DNA of 27,025 nucleotides from an uncultured Xanthobacteraceae bacterium (GCA_955652925.1 CATPCO010000048.1:1-27025); one strand, 5' to 3'; positions 7,477 through 16,148 are shown, counted from the stretch's first letter. The notes: generated by a model from the letters alone, not told the origin. A program made the numbers and translations.

Positions 7477-8237
7477 CAGTGCTGCCTGCGCTTGCCCACG
7501 ACCGCGGCAATGAGCTGAGCGTCCGAGAAAAATTCCTTCGGCGGCAGATCGGCAAGCATCTTTCCGGCGGAAAGCGCGATGATGCGGCTCGAATAGGCCG
7601 CCACCAGGTCCATGTCATGTTCGACCAGGACGATCGCCTTGACGCCGGCCTTGCGGCCTGCGGCGATCAGGATCTGCATGATGGCGTGCTTATCCGCGGT
7701 GGATACGCCCGACGTAGGCTCATCGAGAAGAATGACCTGCGGGTTGAGCGCGAAGGCCGAGGCGACATCGAGCAGTTTCTTTTCGCCTTGCGAGAGCGCC
7801 GCCGCGGCGGTGGCGAGCCGATCACTGAGCCCGAACATTTCGGCCACCTCGCGCACGCGCGCGGCAATCGCTGCGTCCGCGGCAAGGCGCCCGAACAGCT
7901 GCCAGCGTTTGCCTTGGCGCGAGATGAGCGCGGTCGCGATGGTGTCACGCACGGTGAGCTGCGGGAAAACTGCAATCAGCTGAAACGAACGGGCCAAGCC
8001 GCGGTCGGCAAGCTTGCCCGGCCCCATGCCGGCGATGCTCCTGCCCATGAACAAAACCTCGCCCGCGCTGGGCCGCAGCAGCCCGGTGAGGAGATTAACC
8101 AAGGTCGTCTTGCCTGCGCCGTTTGGGCCGATAATGGACACGAGCTCGCCTTCGGAAACGGCGATGCTCACATCATCAAGCGCGCGAAACTCGCCAAAAT
8201 TCTTGCTCAACTGGCGCGTTTCAAGCAGCACGCTCAT
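7476..8237 (-). CDS. livG: Liv-type ABC transporter ATP-binding protein LivG
   Basis: A 253-residue ABC ATPase with Walker A GPNGAGKTT at 37-45, signature LSQGEKK at 148-154 and Walker B VILLDEP at 168-174, followed by the VLVEHDMDLV switch region typical of LivG. The ATG at 8237 is used, not the earlier one at 8267, because it overlaps the LivM stop as ATGA, matching the coupling of its neighbours. LivG and LivF together energise the LivHM channel on the inner face of the membrane. Confidence 0.93.
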   Translation of the reverse strand: MSVLLETRQLSKNFGEFRALDDVSIAVSEGELVSIIGPNGAGKTTLVNLLTGLLRPSAGEVLFMGRSIAGMGPGKLADRGLARSFQLIAVFPQLTVRDTIATALISRQGKRWQLFGRLAADAAIAARVREVAEMFGLSDRLATAAAALSQGEKKLLDVASAFALNPQVILLDEPTSGVSTADKHAIMQILIAAGRKAGVKAIVLVEHDMDLVAAYSSRIIALSAGKMLADLPPKEFFSDAQLIAAVVGKRRQH

Positions 8238-9196
8238 GGCTGCGCCCGTGCCGATGCCCGCGGCCACAAATCAAGAATTCCGGCGATGCCGGCAGGAAAA
8301 CCGATGACCACGACCGCGAGAATCGCGCCCAGGATGAAACGCCAATACTGGGTGAGCGACTGGAGCTGATCCTGCAGCAGCGTGAAAGCGAGCGCGCCGA
8401 GGATGGGACCGAAAAAATTGGAAAAGCCGCCCAGCACCGTCATGAACACCAACTGGCCGGAATGGGTCCAATAGACGAGCTCGGGATCGGCAAGGCCAAT
8501 GCGAAATCCAACGATGGCGCCGCCGGCGGCGCCGAATGCCGCCGAGATCACGAAGGCCGCCAGCCGAAATCGATGCACATGCACGCCGAGATATTCGGCT
8601 TTCCTCGCGTTATCGCGAACAGCGCGCAGATGCAGCCCGAACGGCGAATGAACAATGCGCCACATCAAAAACGTGGCGATGATCAGGAGCGCGAGACAGT
8701 AGTAATAGAACGGACCGGCCAAGAGCTCGATCTTGTTGTACGGCGCAAGCTCAAGGCCGAGAATGTTCATGCGCGGAATGCGCATGCCGCTGTCGCCGCC
8801 GGTCAAGTGATAGAATTTGAACAGGAAGGAATAAAACAACATGCCGAAGGCAAGGGTAAGCATTCCAAAGAATATCCCGGTATGGCGCACGCACAGCAAC
8901 CCAATCGGCAATGCGACTGCCATGCTGATGCACATCACCCCAAGGAGCACCAGCTCGAAAGACTGCAAGCCGAACACACCCGCAAGCAGCGCCGACCCAT
9001 AGGCTCCGATACCGAGAAACATGGCATGCCCGAATGAAAGCAGCCCGGTGTAGCCGAACAACAGATTGAAGCCGAGCAGCGCGATGGCATAGCCGAAGAA
9101 CGGGATCATCAAAGTGGCGTAATAAGGCGGAGCGAGCACCGGCAGCAATGCCAGCGCGGCAGCCGCTGCGGCTGCGAATACGGCGGCACCCTTCAT
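8234..9196 (-). CDS. livM: Liv-type ABC transporter permease LivM
   Basis: A 320-residue membrane protein with some eight to ten hydrophobic helices. The FNLLFGYTGLLSFGHAMFLG segment is the characteristic LivM motif, and the cytoplasmic coupling region reads LRAVRDNARKAEYLGVHVHRFRLAAFVISA. It forms the channel with LivH. ATG at 9196 overlaps the livH stop as ATGA and its own stop overlaps livG, so the four transporter genes form one coupled block. Confidence 0.93.
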   Translation of the reverse strand: MKGAAVFAAAAAAALALLPVLAPPYYATLMIPFFGYAIALLGFNLLFGYTGLLSFGHAMFLGIGAYGSALLAGVFGLQSFELVLLGVMCISMAVALPIGLLCVRHTGIFFGMLTLAFGMLFYSFLFKFYHLTGGDSGMRIPRMNILGLELAPYNKIELLAGPFYYYCLALLIIATFLMWRIVHSPFGLHLRAVRDNARKAEYLGVHVHRFRLAAFVISAAFGAAGGAIVGFRIGLADPELVYWTHSGQLVFMTVLGGFSNFFGPILGALAFTLLQDQLQSLTQYWRFILGAILAVVVIGFPAGIAGILDLWPRASARAQP

Positions 9197-10074
9197 GCAA
9201 CCGGCTTTCCGAACAGGCCGGCGGGGCGCAACAGCAGAACGGCGATGACGATCACGTAGACGGCCAGCACCTCGAACTCGGGGTAGAGCACGATGGCAAA
9301 GGCCCGCATCAGGCCGACGATGAGCGAGCCGACAAGCGCACCCGGCATCGAGCCTAGACCGCCGATCACCACGACTGCAAAGGCTTCCACAACAAACTCG
9401 ATGGCCATATCGAGAGAGGCGGCCGCGGTAGGGACGATCAACGCGCCGGCCGTGGTGCCGAGCGCAGCGCCGAGCGTGAACACCACCGAATAGATGCGCC
9501 GGACATCGACTCCGAGCGCCTCGGCCATGGCGCGATTTTCCGCCGTGGCACGCACGATGCGGCCGAAATTGGTGCGCCCAAGCAGCGCCCCGAGCGCCGC
9601 CGCGGTTGTGATCGCGGCGCCGATCACAAGCAGATTATAGACCGGAACGCCGAAATCGCGCGTATTGATCGTTCCATAAATCAGGTAGGCATTATCGAGC
9701 GAGCGTGGGTTGGCTCCCCAAAAGAAGCGAAAAACATCCTGGAACATAAGGACGAGCGCAAAGGTGAGCAGAAGCGCAAAGCTTTCGTCTCGCCCATAAA
9801 CGCTGCGGAGCATTCGCTCGATCGGTGGCCCGACGACGCCCAGCAACAGGCCGGCGATAACGAGCCCCGGAAAGATCAACCAGGGAGACAGGCCAAGCTG
9901 TGTCGCATAGGCGATGAAGGTGACGCCGAAATAGGCGCCGAGCGCATAGAATGATCCACAGGCCAAATTGATGATTTTCTGGACGCCAAACACAAGCTGC
10001 AAGCCGGCCGCTACCAGGAACAAAACGGCGGCGTGAAACACGCCGCCGACAAGAATGTTGGCGAATGCCGACAC
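9193..10074 (-). CDS. livH: Liv-type ABC transporter permease LivH
   Basis: A permease of about 293 residues with eight or so helices and LivH features: FLVAAGLQLVFGVQKIINLA near the start, the coupling segment GRIVRATAENRAMAEALGVD, and VVIGGLGSMPGALVGSLIVG near the end. The GTG at 10074 is chosen because the frame upstream (to 10158) runs into the binding-protein gene and adds a non-membrane leader unlike the family. This start lies 10 bp after the binding-protein stop. No strong ribosome site is seen, so expression may depend on coupling to the gene ahead. Confidence 0.9.
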   Translation of the reverse strand: MSAFANILVGGVFHAAVLFLVAAGLQLVFGVQKIINLACGSFYALGAYFGVTFIAYATQLGLSPWLIFPGLVIAGLLLGVVGPPIERMLRSVYGRDESFALLLTFALVLMFQDVFRFFWGANPRSLDNAYLIYGTINTRDFGVPVYNLLVIGAAITTAAALGALLGRTNFGRIVRATAENRAMAEALGVDVRRIYSVVFTLGAALGTTAGALIVPTAAASLDMAIEFVVEAFAVVVIGGLGSMPGALVGSLIVGLMRAFAIVLYPEFEVLAVYVIVIAVLLLRPAGLFGKPVA

Positions 10075-10084
10075 TGCGAAGCGG

Positions 10085-11362
10085 TCAAACCTTGAATTGG
10101 GCGGTCTTGATCCACTCCCAGAAATTTGCTCCCGGGGGCTTTTGCAAATCGGACGCAAACATGGTCTCGAAATTACCGAGCGTCACAAAGTCGTAGCTAT
10201 TATTATGAGTGGTGAACCCCTGCACGAAGGTCTGCTCGGCGATATGGTCCTTGCGCCACGAGCTCTTGCCACCGAGGCTTTCGATCGAAAGGCCCGCCAA
10301 CGCATCGATGACGTCGTCCTGGGAGGGCCAGTTGCCGTTCTTCGCCCTGGACGCAGCTTCGACCGCCGCCTTGTAGGAGGCGAGCGCGAAATAGGCGCGG
10401 TCCGCCTCCCATTCCGGGTAATCGTTATAGGTCTTGGCGTACCAGGCCACGAACTCCTTGGCGAGCGCAGATGCATTCGGGTTGGCAAAATAAAGCGTAT
10501 TGTGTCCGAACAGCATGCCCTCCGGCGTGAACTCCTTCTTCATCAAGGTGTGCTGCCAGCCGGCGGCGGGAAACACGAGCTTGGTGTTCCTGGTCAGCTC
10601 GGCCGCATGCGCCTGCTTCATGAAGACCGGCAGATCGGCAAAGAGCAGCGATGAGAAGATCAGGTCGGGCTTTGCAGCCTTGAGCGCCGCGACATGACTG
10701 GTCAGATCCATGGTCCCGACCTTCGGCCATTGCTCAGTGACGACGTTGTGCTCGATGTTGAAGCGCTTGAGGATGGCAACGAACGCGGCCATGTTGTTGC
10801 GTCCATAGGAATAATCGGGATTGATGCCGGCGACGGTGACGAATTTTCCTTTCCAGTATTTGATTGTCAGCAGCGAGGACATGACGGCCTCGCATTCATT
10901 ATCGGTGCTGCGGAAGAGGTAGCGGGGATTAGGGATCTTCTCATCCACGCCGTCCTGGGTCGTGCCGTCCCAGTAGATGGTCAGCGCGCGCGCCTCCTCC
11001 ACCACCGGGCCGAGCGCAAGCCCCACGCCGGTGGAGATGATGCCCTGCACGCAATCGACCTTCTCCTGCTGCACGAGCTTGCTGAAACGCTCGATGGTGT
11101 CCTTGGGCGAGGACTCCTCCTCGATGACAAGCTCGATCTTGCGCCCGGCGATGCCTCCGTTCGCGTTGAATCGATCCGCTGCCCACTGAGCGGCGCGGAT
11201 GCCGTTCTCTCCCGGCGCTGCGGCAATTCCGGATCTCGGCGCCAGAATTCCGACGCGCACCGGCTTGTTCTGCGCAATCGCGGGCGCGCCAATGCGTCCC
11301 GCGACCGAAAGCGCCGCGGCGGCGGCCGCCGATTTCAGGATGGTGCGACGAGAAAAGGCCAT
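10085..11362 (-). CDS. Liv-type periplasmic solute-binding protein, Tat-type signal
   Basis: A 425-residue ABC-transporter binding protein of the Leu/Ile/Val-receptor family. The N-terminus has a twin-arginine motif (SRRTILK at 4-10), then an alanine-rich hydrophobic run and a probable cleavage near APAIAQ, so it may be exported folded by the Tat system. The mature protein starts with VRVGILAPRSGI and shows the family's GIRAAQWAADRFNANGGIAGRKIELV and YSYGRNN elements. The binding pocket cannot be read well enough to name the ligand. AAGGGAGGA stands a few bases ahead of the ATG at 11362. It heads the operon and probably has the main promoter, in the 92-bp gap that includes a TGATATATCC site. 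Confidence 0.92.
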   Translation of the reverse strand: MAFSRRTILKSAAAAAALSVAGRIGAPAIAQNKPVRVGILAPRSGIAAAPGENGIRAAQWAADRFNANGGIAGRKIELVIEEESSPKDTIERFSKLVQQEKVDCVQGIISTGVGLALGPVVEEARALTIYWDGTTQDGVDEKIPNPRYLFRSTDNECEAVMSSLLTIKYWKGKFVTVAGINPDYSYGRNNMAAFVAILKRFNIEHNVVTEQWPKVGTMDLTSHVAALKAAKPDLIFSSLLFADLPVFMKQAHAAELTRNTKLVFPAAGWQHTLMKKEFTPEGMLFGHNTLYFANPNASALAKEFVAWYAKTYNDYPEWEADRAYFALASYKAAVEAASRAKNGNWPSQDDVIDALAGLSIESLGGKSSWRKDHIAEQTFVQGFTTHNNSYDFVTLGNFETMFASDLQKPPGANFWEWIKTAQFKV

Positions 11363-11406
11363 GGTGTCCTCCCTTGTAATTCTTTCGCTTTCATTGCCGG
11401 TTCGCC

Positions 11407-11416
11407 GGATATATCA
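11407..11416 (-). promoter_or_regulatory. TGATATATCC site upstream of binding-protein gene
   Basis: Read on the minus strand, 11416-11407 is TGATATATCC, nine of ten bases the same as the palindrome at 6715-6724. It lies 44-54 bp before the ATG of the binding protein, where it would overlap or adjoin a promoter. It is a candidate operator for the nearby GntR regulator; only sequence similarity supports this. Confidence 0.38.
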
Positions 11417-11454
11417 GACGCATTTCTTGGCTGCGACAAAAGCGGGGTGCGACA

Positions 11455-11760
11455 TCATGCTCCGCGTTGCTCTTTTCGCTGCAAGAAGGCGTCAATTTGA
11501 TCGGACGTCATCGTCCAGTCATTGTCGAGATTGGCAATCACCTCCCGCATGAACGGTTCCGCCCAGTGGATGGCACGATCCGTGTCGCCCAGGTAATCGA
11601 ACAGGATGGCAAGCGCGAGTTGCAGCGGACTTCCCCCCTCATAGGTCCATTCGAAGCCGAACTGGGTGAAACGCTTGACCTCGTAATGCTCATCGAGCGG
11701 CCGCCCGTCGACCGTTACCACGAGGCCATCGATCGTCCGCTTGCCTTCGTACGTCTTCAT
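11455..11760 (-). CDS. DUF6166 family protein
   Basis: A 101-residue soluble protein. MKTYEGKR at the start, then VVTVDGRPLD, GFEWTYEGGSPLQLALAIL and DYLGD form the conserved pattern I associate with DUF6166, a small domain of unknown function. No catalytic residues or membrane segments are evident; the second half is helical and acidic. Its ATG lies 3 bp after the GntR stop, so it is almost certainly translated from the same message. This suggests a link with the regulator or with the pathway it controls, but no function is known to me. Confidence 0.75.
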   Translation of the reverse strand: MKTYEGKRTIDGLVVTVDGRPLDEHYEVKRFTQFGFEWTYEGGSPLQLALAILFDYLGDTDRAIHWAEPFMREVIANLDNDWTMTSDQIDAFLQRKEQRGA

Positions 11761-11763
11761 GGC

Positions 11764-12468
11764 TCACATCGATACGGTTGCCCGCGTGAAGCTTTCCACA
11801 TAGTCCATCAGCTTGTCGCTGGCGCGCGCGGCGGCTTCGCCATTGCCGTTGGCGATTGCGCGCGCCTCATTGGCGTGCAGCCGGGCGCACAGCGGCAGGT
11901 CGGCGGCCTCGCGGTAATGCATGTACCAGAACCGGCGCGACAGGCCTTGCAGCAGTTTCATCGAACGCGCGGCGTAATCGTTGTGCGCCGCTTCGATCAT
12001 CAACGCATTGAGCTCGCGATCGAGCCGCATGAACGCGATATCGTCATTGGTTTTCGCTGCCCGGTCCATGCCTTGCGCGATGGCGAGCATGCTCTCCCGC
12101 TGGGGCCCGGTTGCGCGCTCGGCACCGGCGCGACAGAGCAAACGCTCGAGCTCGCGGCGCACTTCGAGCAGCAGGAGCTGATGGCGCGGATTGATGTCGG
12201 AGACGAGAATGCCTTTGCGCGGCAGGATGGTGACCAGCCCTTCCCGCGCGAGCCGCTGCAGAGCCTCCCGGATCGGCGTGCGGCCGATCCTGAAGCTGGC
12301 CGAGAGCATCTGCTCGGACAGGATATCGCCCGGCTTGAGCCGGAGCGTGACGATCTGCTCCTCGATCAAGCGGTAGGCTTGCTCGGTCAAGCTTGCGGCC
12401 CGCGGCGAGCCGCGCGGACCAGGCTGCCGGGCCACACGTCTCGTCATCGCAGCGCTGCGCGCGGGCAT
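11764..12468 (-). CDS. GntR-family transcriptional regulator (FadR/FCD type)
   Basis: A 234-residue regulator. The winged helix (about 27-95) has the classic GntR pattern: LTEQAYRLIEEQI, LKPGDILSEQMLS, GRTPIREALQRLAREGLV, and the wing RKGILVSDI. The C-terminal part is an all-helical FCD effector domain. One of the usual metal-binding histidines after the conserved Asp reads Asn (DRELN), so metal use may differ. ATG at 12468 is used because starts further up would put the coding sequence across the operator-like dyad at 12495-12515. It is divergent from the MmgE/PrpD gene, the normal layout for a local repressor that controls both itself and its target, released by a carboxylic acid or CoA-pathway effector. 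DUF6166 follows in the same operon. Confidence 0.88.
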   Translation of the reverse strand: MPARSAAMTRRVARQPGPRGSPRAASLTEQAYRLIEEQIVTLRLKPGDILSEQMLSASFRIGRTPIREALQRLAREGLVTILPRKGILVSDINPRHQLLLLEVRRELERLLCRAGAERATGPQRESMLAIAQGMDRAAKTNDDIAFMRLDRELNALMIEAAHNDYAARSMKLLQGLSRRFWYMHYREAADLPLCARLHANEARAIANGNGEAAARASDKLMDYVESFTRATVSM

Positions 12469-12494
12469 GGCGGTGAGGCGATCGCACAACCGTG

Positions 12495-12515
12495 TGATAT
12501 ATGTGTCGTATATTA
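12495..12515. promoter_or_regulatory. Probable GntR operator between the divergent genes
   Basis: An imperfect dyad: left arm TGATATATG (12495-12503), spacer TGT, right arm CGTATATTA (12507-12515). Seven of nine arm positions pair. It lies 27 bp from the GntR ATG and 39 bp from the PrpD ATG, the expected place for a FadR/FCD-type repressor to block both promoters. It is AT-rich in an otherwise GC-rich region and may also include -10 sequence. Confidence 0.55.
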
Positions 12516-12553
12516 CGGTTACGGCGCCGCGCGTCAAGGAGAGCGATTTTTCC

Positions 12554-14015
12554 ATGGCATCAGCAGGGACCAGCAATATCAGACCGCAACCGGATCGTGT
12601 TCTTACCGAATATCGCCGATTATGTGCTCGGATATGAGATCACGAGCGCGCTCGCCTATGAGACGGCACGCCATTGTCTCATTGATGCGCTTGGCTGCGC
12701 GCTTGCGGCGCTGGGCTATCCCGCCTGCCGGAAGCTCCTGGGACCCATCGTGCCGGGAACGGTCGTAGCGAATGGCGCCAGGGTGCCGGGCACGCAGTTC
12801 GAGCTCGATCCCGTGCAGGCCGCCTTCAATATCGGCACCATGATCCGCTGGCTCGATTTCAACGACTGCTGGCTGGCCGCGGAATGGGGGCACCCTTCCG
12901 ACAACATCGGTGCCATTCTTGCTGCCGCCGATTGGCGCTCGCGCAACGCCATCGCCGCGGACAAGGCGCCGCTGACCATGCGCGACGTGCTCACGGCCAT
13001 GATCAAGGCGCACGAAATTCAGGGCTGCCTCGCGCTCGAAAATGCCTTCAACAAGGTCGGGCTCGATCACGTCGTGCTGGTGAAGGTCGCCTCGACGGCG
13101 GTCGCCGGCGCTGTTCTTGATCTGAGCCGTGACGAAATCATCAATGCCTTATCCCACGCCTGGATTGACGGGCATAGCCTGCGCACTTATCGCCACGCGC
13201 CCAATACCGGATCGCGCAAGAGCTGGGCCGCGGGCGACGCGACGAGCCGCGCCGTTCGTCTCGCCCTGATCGCCAAGACCGGCGAAATGGGGTGCCCGTC
13301 CGCGCTGACGGCGAAGCGCTGGGGCTTCCATGACACGCTTTTCAATGGCCAGCCAATCGTGTTGAAGCAGCCGTACGCCTCTTACGTGATGGAAAATGTA
13401 TTGTTCAAAATTTCTTTTCCGGCCGAGTTCCATGCGCAGACGGCGGTGGAAGCGGCCTTCATTCTGCGCCGCAGGCTCGAAGCGATGGGGAAGACGTCAC
13501 ACGACATCGCAAAAGTGATCATCCGAACCCAGCGGCCCTGCATCGAGATTATCGACAAGAGCGGCCCGCTCCACAATCCCGCAGATCGCGACCACTGCAT
13601 CCAATATATGGTCGCGGTGGCGCTGATCTTCGGCCGGCTCACCGCGGAGGACTACGAGGATGTGGCCGCCGCCGATCCGCGCATCGATCGCCTGCGCGCC
13701 AAGATGATTTGTGTCGAGGATCCGCTGTTCACGCGCGACTACTATGATCCAGCAAAGCGATCGATTGCCAACGCGGTGTCGGTAGAGCTCAACGATGGGC
13801 CGAGGCTCGACGAAGTGCTGGTGGAATATCCGATCGGCCACAAGCGGCGACGGTCGGAGGGTCTTGCGCTGCTCGAGGCCAAGTTCCGCGCCAACCTTGC
13901 ACGGCGCTTGCCTGACAACCAGCAAGCCCGCATCCTCTCCGTTTCGTTGGACCAGGCATCGCTCGAGCAAATGCCGGTCCACGAGTATGTGGATTTATAC
14001 GTGATGCGAGATTAG
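12554..14015 (+). CDS. MmgE/PrpD family protein (2-methylcitrate dehydratase-like), apparent frameshift near the 5' end
   Basis: The family includes PrpD, which dehydrates 2-methylcitrate in propionate breakdown. The body is intact from about 12612 to the TAG at 14013-14015, with family segments such as [39 protein letters not shown] and [19 protein letters not shown]. The natural start appears to be ATG 12554, giving [19 protein letters not shown], with AAGGAG at 12536-12541, but this frame stops soon after. Family-like sequence (IADYVLGYE) continues in another frame from 12612, as if one base (a T near 12611) had been added. Without the shift the protein would be about 486 residues. A real disabling mutation, a sequencing error, or a later start are all possible. 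It is divergent from the GntR gene. Confidence 0.82.
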
Positions 14016-14123
14016 CGGTTTCCGAGCCGTGCGACGTAACACCGAAATGACGGGTGGCAGCGCCAGCGCGGCGTCCTGCAAATCCGCCCGCAGCCTTTCG
14101 TTAAGCTATATTCCCCCAAACTG

Positions 14124-14145
14124 ACGGTTGTTCCCGCCGTTTTTT
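14124..14145 (+). terminator. Weak hairpin plus T tract after the MmgE/PrpD gene
   Basis: ACGGT (14124-14128) pairs with GCCGT (14136-14140) with one G-T pair, followed by a run of six T (14140-14145). The stem is only five pairs, so it would be a weak intrinsic terminator. It lies 109 bp after the stop at 14015 and 109 bp before the next gene. Confidence 0.3.
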
Positions 14146-14253
14146 AAATAAAACACTCTGCGCTGCATTGAACCCTTCCCAATATCTCGCCCGTAATCGT
14201 CATGCGGCGCGCGCAGGGGCTGTCCCGTAAGAACGCGTTCACGAGAGCAGGCC

Positions 14254-16062
14254 ATGACCTTGAAGAACCCGCAATTGGTGCGACGTGACGACAGCTTACC
14301 GAATCAAAATAGCAAAGCGCGACTAAACGCCAAAGCGGACCGCGTCAACACGCAGATGTTGCTTAAAATGGTCCTCAACAACATGACCCAGGGCGTGTTG
14401 ATGTTCGACGCAGATACCAGACTGGTCTTCTGCAATCAGCGGTATCTCGACATGTACCGCTTGTCATCGAACCTCGCGAAACCCGGATGCGCTCTCCGCG
14501 ATCTCCTTGACCAACGAATGGAAGCCGGCACCTTTTCGGGCGATCCGGAAGAATACATCGCTACGTTGCTCGAACGCGTCGCTGGAGGCAAGACTTCATA
14601 CGACACCTGCAAGCTGGCCGATGGCCGCGTGTTTTCAATCGTAAACAAACCTATGGCGGGTGGCGGCTGGATTGCAACCCACGAAGATATCACCGAACGG
14701 CAACGCGCGGAGGAACGAATAGCACATCTGGCCGGCCACGATGCTCTCACCGATCTGCCCAATCGCACGCTGTTGCGCACGCAACTGGAATATGAGCTCA
14801 AGCGGGTCAAACGCGGAGAGTGCCTAGCCGTGCTCTGCCTCGACCTTGATTATTTCAAGGGCGTCAATGACACGCTTGGACATCCGGTCGGGGACGAGCT
14901 CCTGAAGGTCGTTGCCGACCGGTTGCGTGGTTGTGTCAGAGAGCTTGATACGATTGCGCGGCTTGGCGGCGACGAATTTGCAATCATCATGACTGCGTTG
15001 CGGCAGCCGAGCGACGCCGCGGCCCTCGCCAAAAGAGTACGGGACTCAATCGCCCAGCCTTACCTCATCGATGGCCATCAAATCGTGGTGGATATAAGCA
15101 TCGGCATTTCGATCGCTCCGATTGACGCGATCGAGCCGGATCAGCTGCTGAAAAACGCGGACATGGCCCTCTACGGAGCCAAGGCCGACGGACGGGGCAC
15201 ATTTCGATTTTTCGAGGCCGAGATGGATGCGCGCATGCAGGCGCGCCGGACGCTGGAAATGGATCTGCGCAAGGCGCTGCACCATGAAGAGTTCGAATTG
15301 TACTATCAACCGCTTGTCAACCTTCAAACCAATGAAATCAGCGTGTACGAAGCCCTCCTGCGCTGGCACCATCCCACGCGCGGACTGATCTCGCCGGCCG
15401 AGTTCATTCCGGTCGCGGAAGAGACCGGCCTCATCATCCCGCTGGGCGAATGGGTGTTCAGAAAGGCCTGCCAGCAGACGGTGAACTGGCCCGATCACGT
15501 CAAGGTCGCAGTGAACCTGTCGCCCGCCCAGCTGAAGAACAGGAACGTAGTGCGAATGGTCAAAAGCGCGCTGGAGGACTCCGGCATGGCCGGAAACAGG
15601 CTCCAGCTCGAAATTACCGAATCCGTCCTCATGCAGAACACGTTCGCCACGCTCGCAACGCTGCATGAGCTGCGAAAGCTCGGCATTCAGATCGCAATGG
15701 ACGATTTTGGCACCGGATACTCCTCGCTGAGCTATCTTCGCAGCTTTCCGTTCGACAAAATAAAGATCGATCGGTCTTTTATCGACGACCTCTCGAATGG
15801 CGCCGAGCCGCTGGCGATCGTGAATGCGGTGGCCGGTCTCGCCAAGTGCCTCAACATGGTATCGACCGCGGAGGGCGTTGAAACACAACAGCAGCTTGAA
15901 CAGCTTCTGTCCGTCGGCTGCACGGAAATGCAGGGATACCTGTTCAGCCGCGCGCGGCCCGCTTGCGAAATAGAAGAGCTGTTCCTGCCGCAACTTGGAA
16001 AGGCAAGCGATATGAAGGATGCTCAGCGCCAGGAAGGCGCAGCTGCTTCCGGCGTTGCGTAA
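14254..16062 (+). CDS. Soluble PAS-GGDEF-EAL c-di-GMP signalling protein
   Basis: A 602-residue cytoplasmic protein without membrane helices: a short polar leader (1-35), a PAS_7-like domain (about 36-149), a diguanylate cyclase domain (about 155-320) and an EAL phosphodiesterase domain (about 335-585). GGDEF is intact at 238-242 and EAL at 366-368. Unlike the protein at 968-4066, the inhibitory RxxD site is intact (RELD at 229-232), so product feedback should work. PAS, GGDEF and EAL are clearly similar to the C-terminal half of that larger protein, including shared GGGWIATHEDITER and HLAGHDALTDLPNR type linkers, so the two are paralogues. ATG at 14254 follows a poor ribosome site (GAGAGCAGG). 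Confidence 0.93.
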   Translation: MTLKNPQLVRRDDSLPNQNSKARLNAKADRVNTQMLLKMVLNNMTQGVLMFDADTRLVFCNQRYLDMYRLSSNLAKPGCALRDLLDQRMEAGTFSGDPEEYIATLLERVAGGKTSYDTCKLADGRVFSIVNKPMAGGGWIATHEDITERQRAEERIAHLAGHDALTDLPNRTLLRTQLEYELKRVKRGECLAVLCLDLDYFKGVNDTLGHPVGDELLKVVADRLRGCVRELDTIARLGGDEFAIIMTALRQPSDAAALAKRVRDSIAQPYLIDGHQIVVDISIGISIAPIDAIEPDQLLKNADMALYGAKADGRGTFRFFEAEMDARMQARRTLEMDLRKALHHEEFELYYQPLVNLQTNEISVYEALLRWHHPTRGLISPAEFIPVAEETGLIIPLGEWVFRKACQQTVNWPDHVKVAVNLSPAQLKNRNVVRMVKSALEDSGMAGNRLQLEITESVLMQNTFATLATLHELRKLGIQIAMDDFGTGYSSLSYLRSFPFDKIKIDRSFIDDLSNGAEPLAIVNAVAGLAKCLNMVSTAEGVETQQQLEQLLSVGCTEMQGYLFSRARPACEIEELFLPQLGKASDMKDAQRQEGAAASGVA

Positions 16063-16148
16063 TTATTGATTGCGGCGTTCTTGTTTTGGCATCAATGCTA
16101 CGGCGCCGACCGTAGCAAGACAGCCGGGCTGGCTTGTATATTGCGTGG

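Noticed and set aside
6009..8369. Long plus-strand frames opposite the hydroxylase, livF and livG genes
   Set aside because: The sense-strand products carry full catalytic motifs; these frames are by-products of GC skew at codon position three.
12501..12611. Extension of the MmgE/PrpD protein upstream in its main frame to 12501
   Set aside because: That translation is Arg-rich and unlike the family, and it would run through the operator dyad. The other frame from ATG 12554 gives the family-like N-terminus.
15046..15993. Minus-strand frame of 315 codons opposite the second GGDEF-EAL gene
   Set aside because: Shadow of a gene with intact GGDEF and EAL domains.
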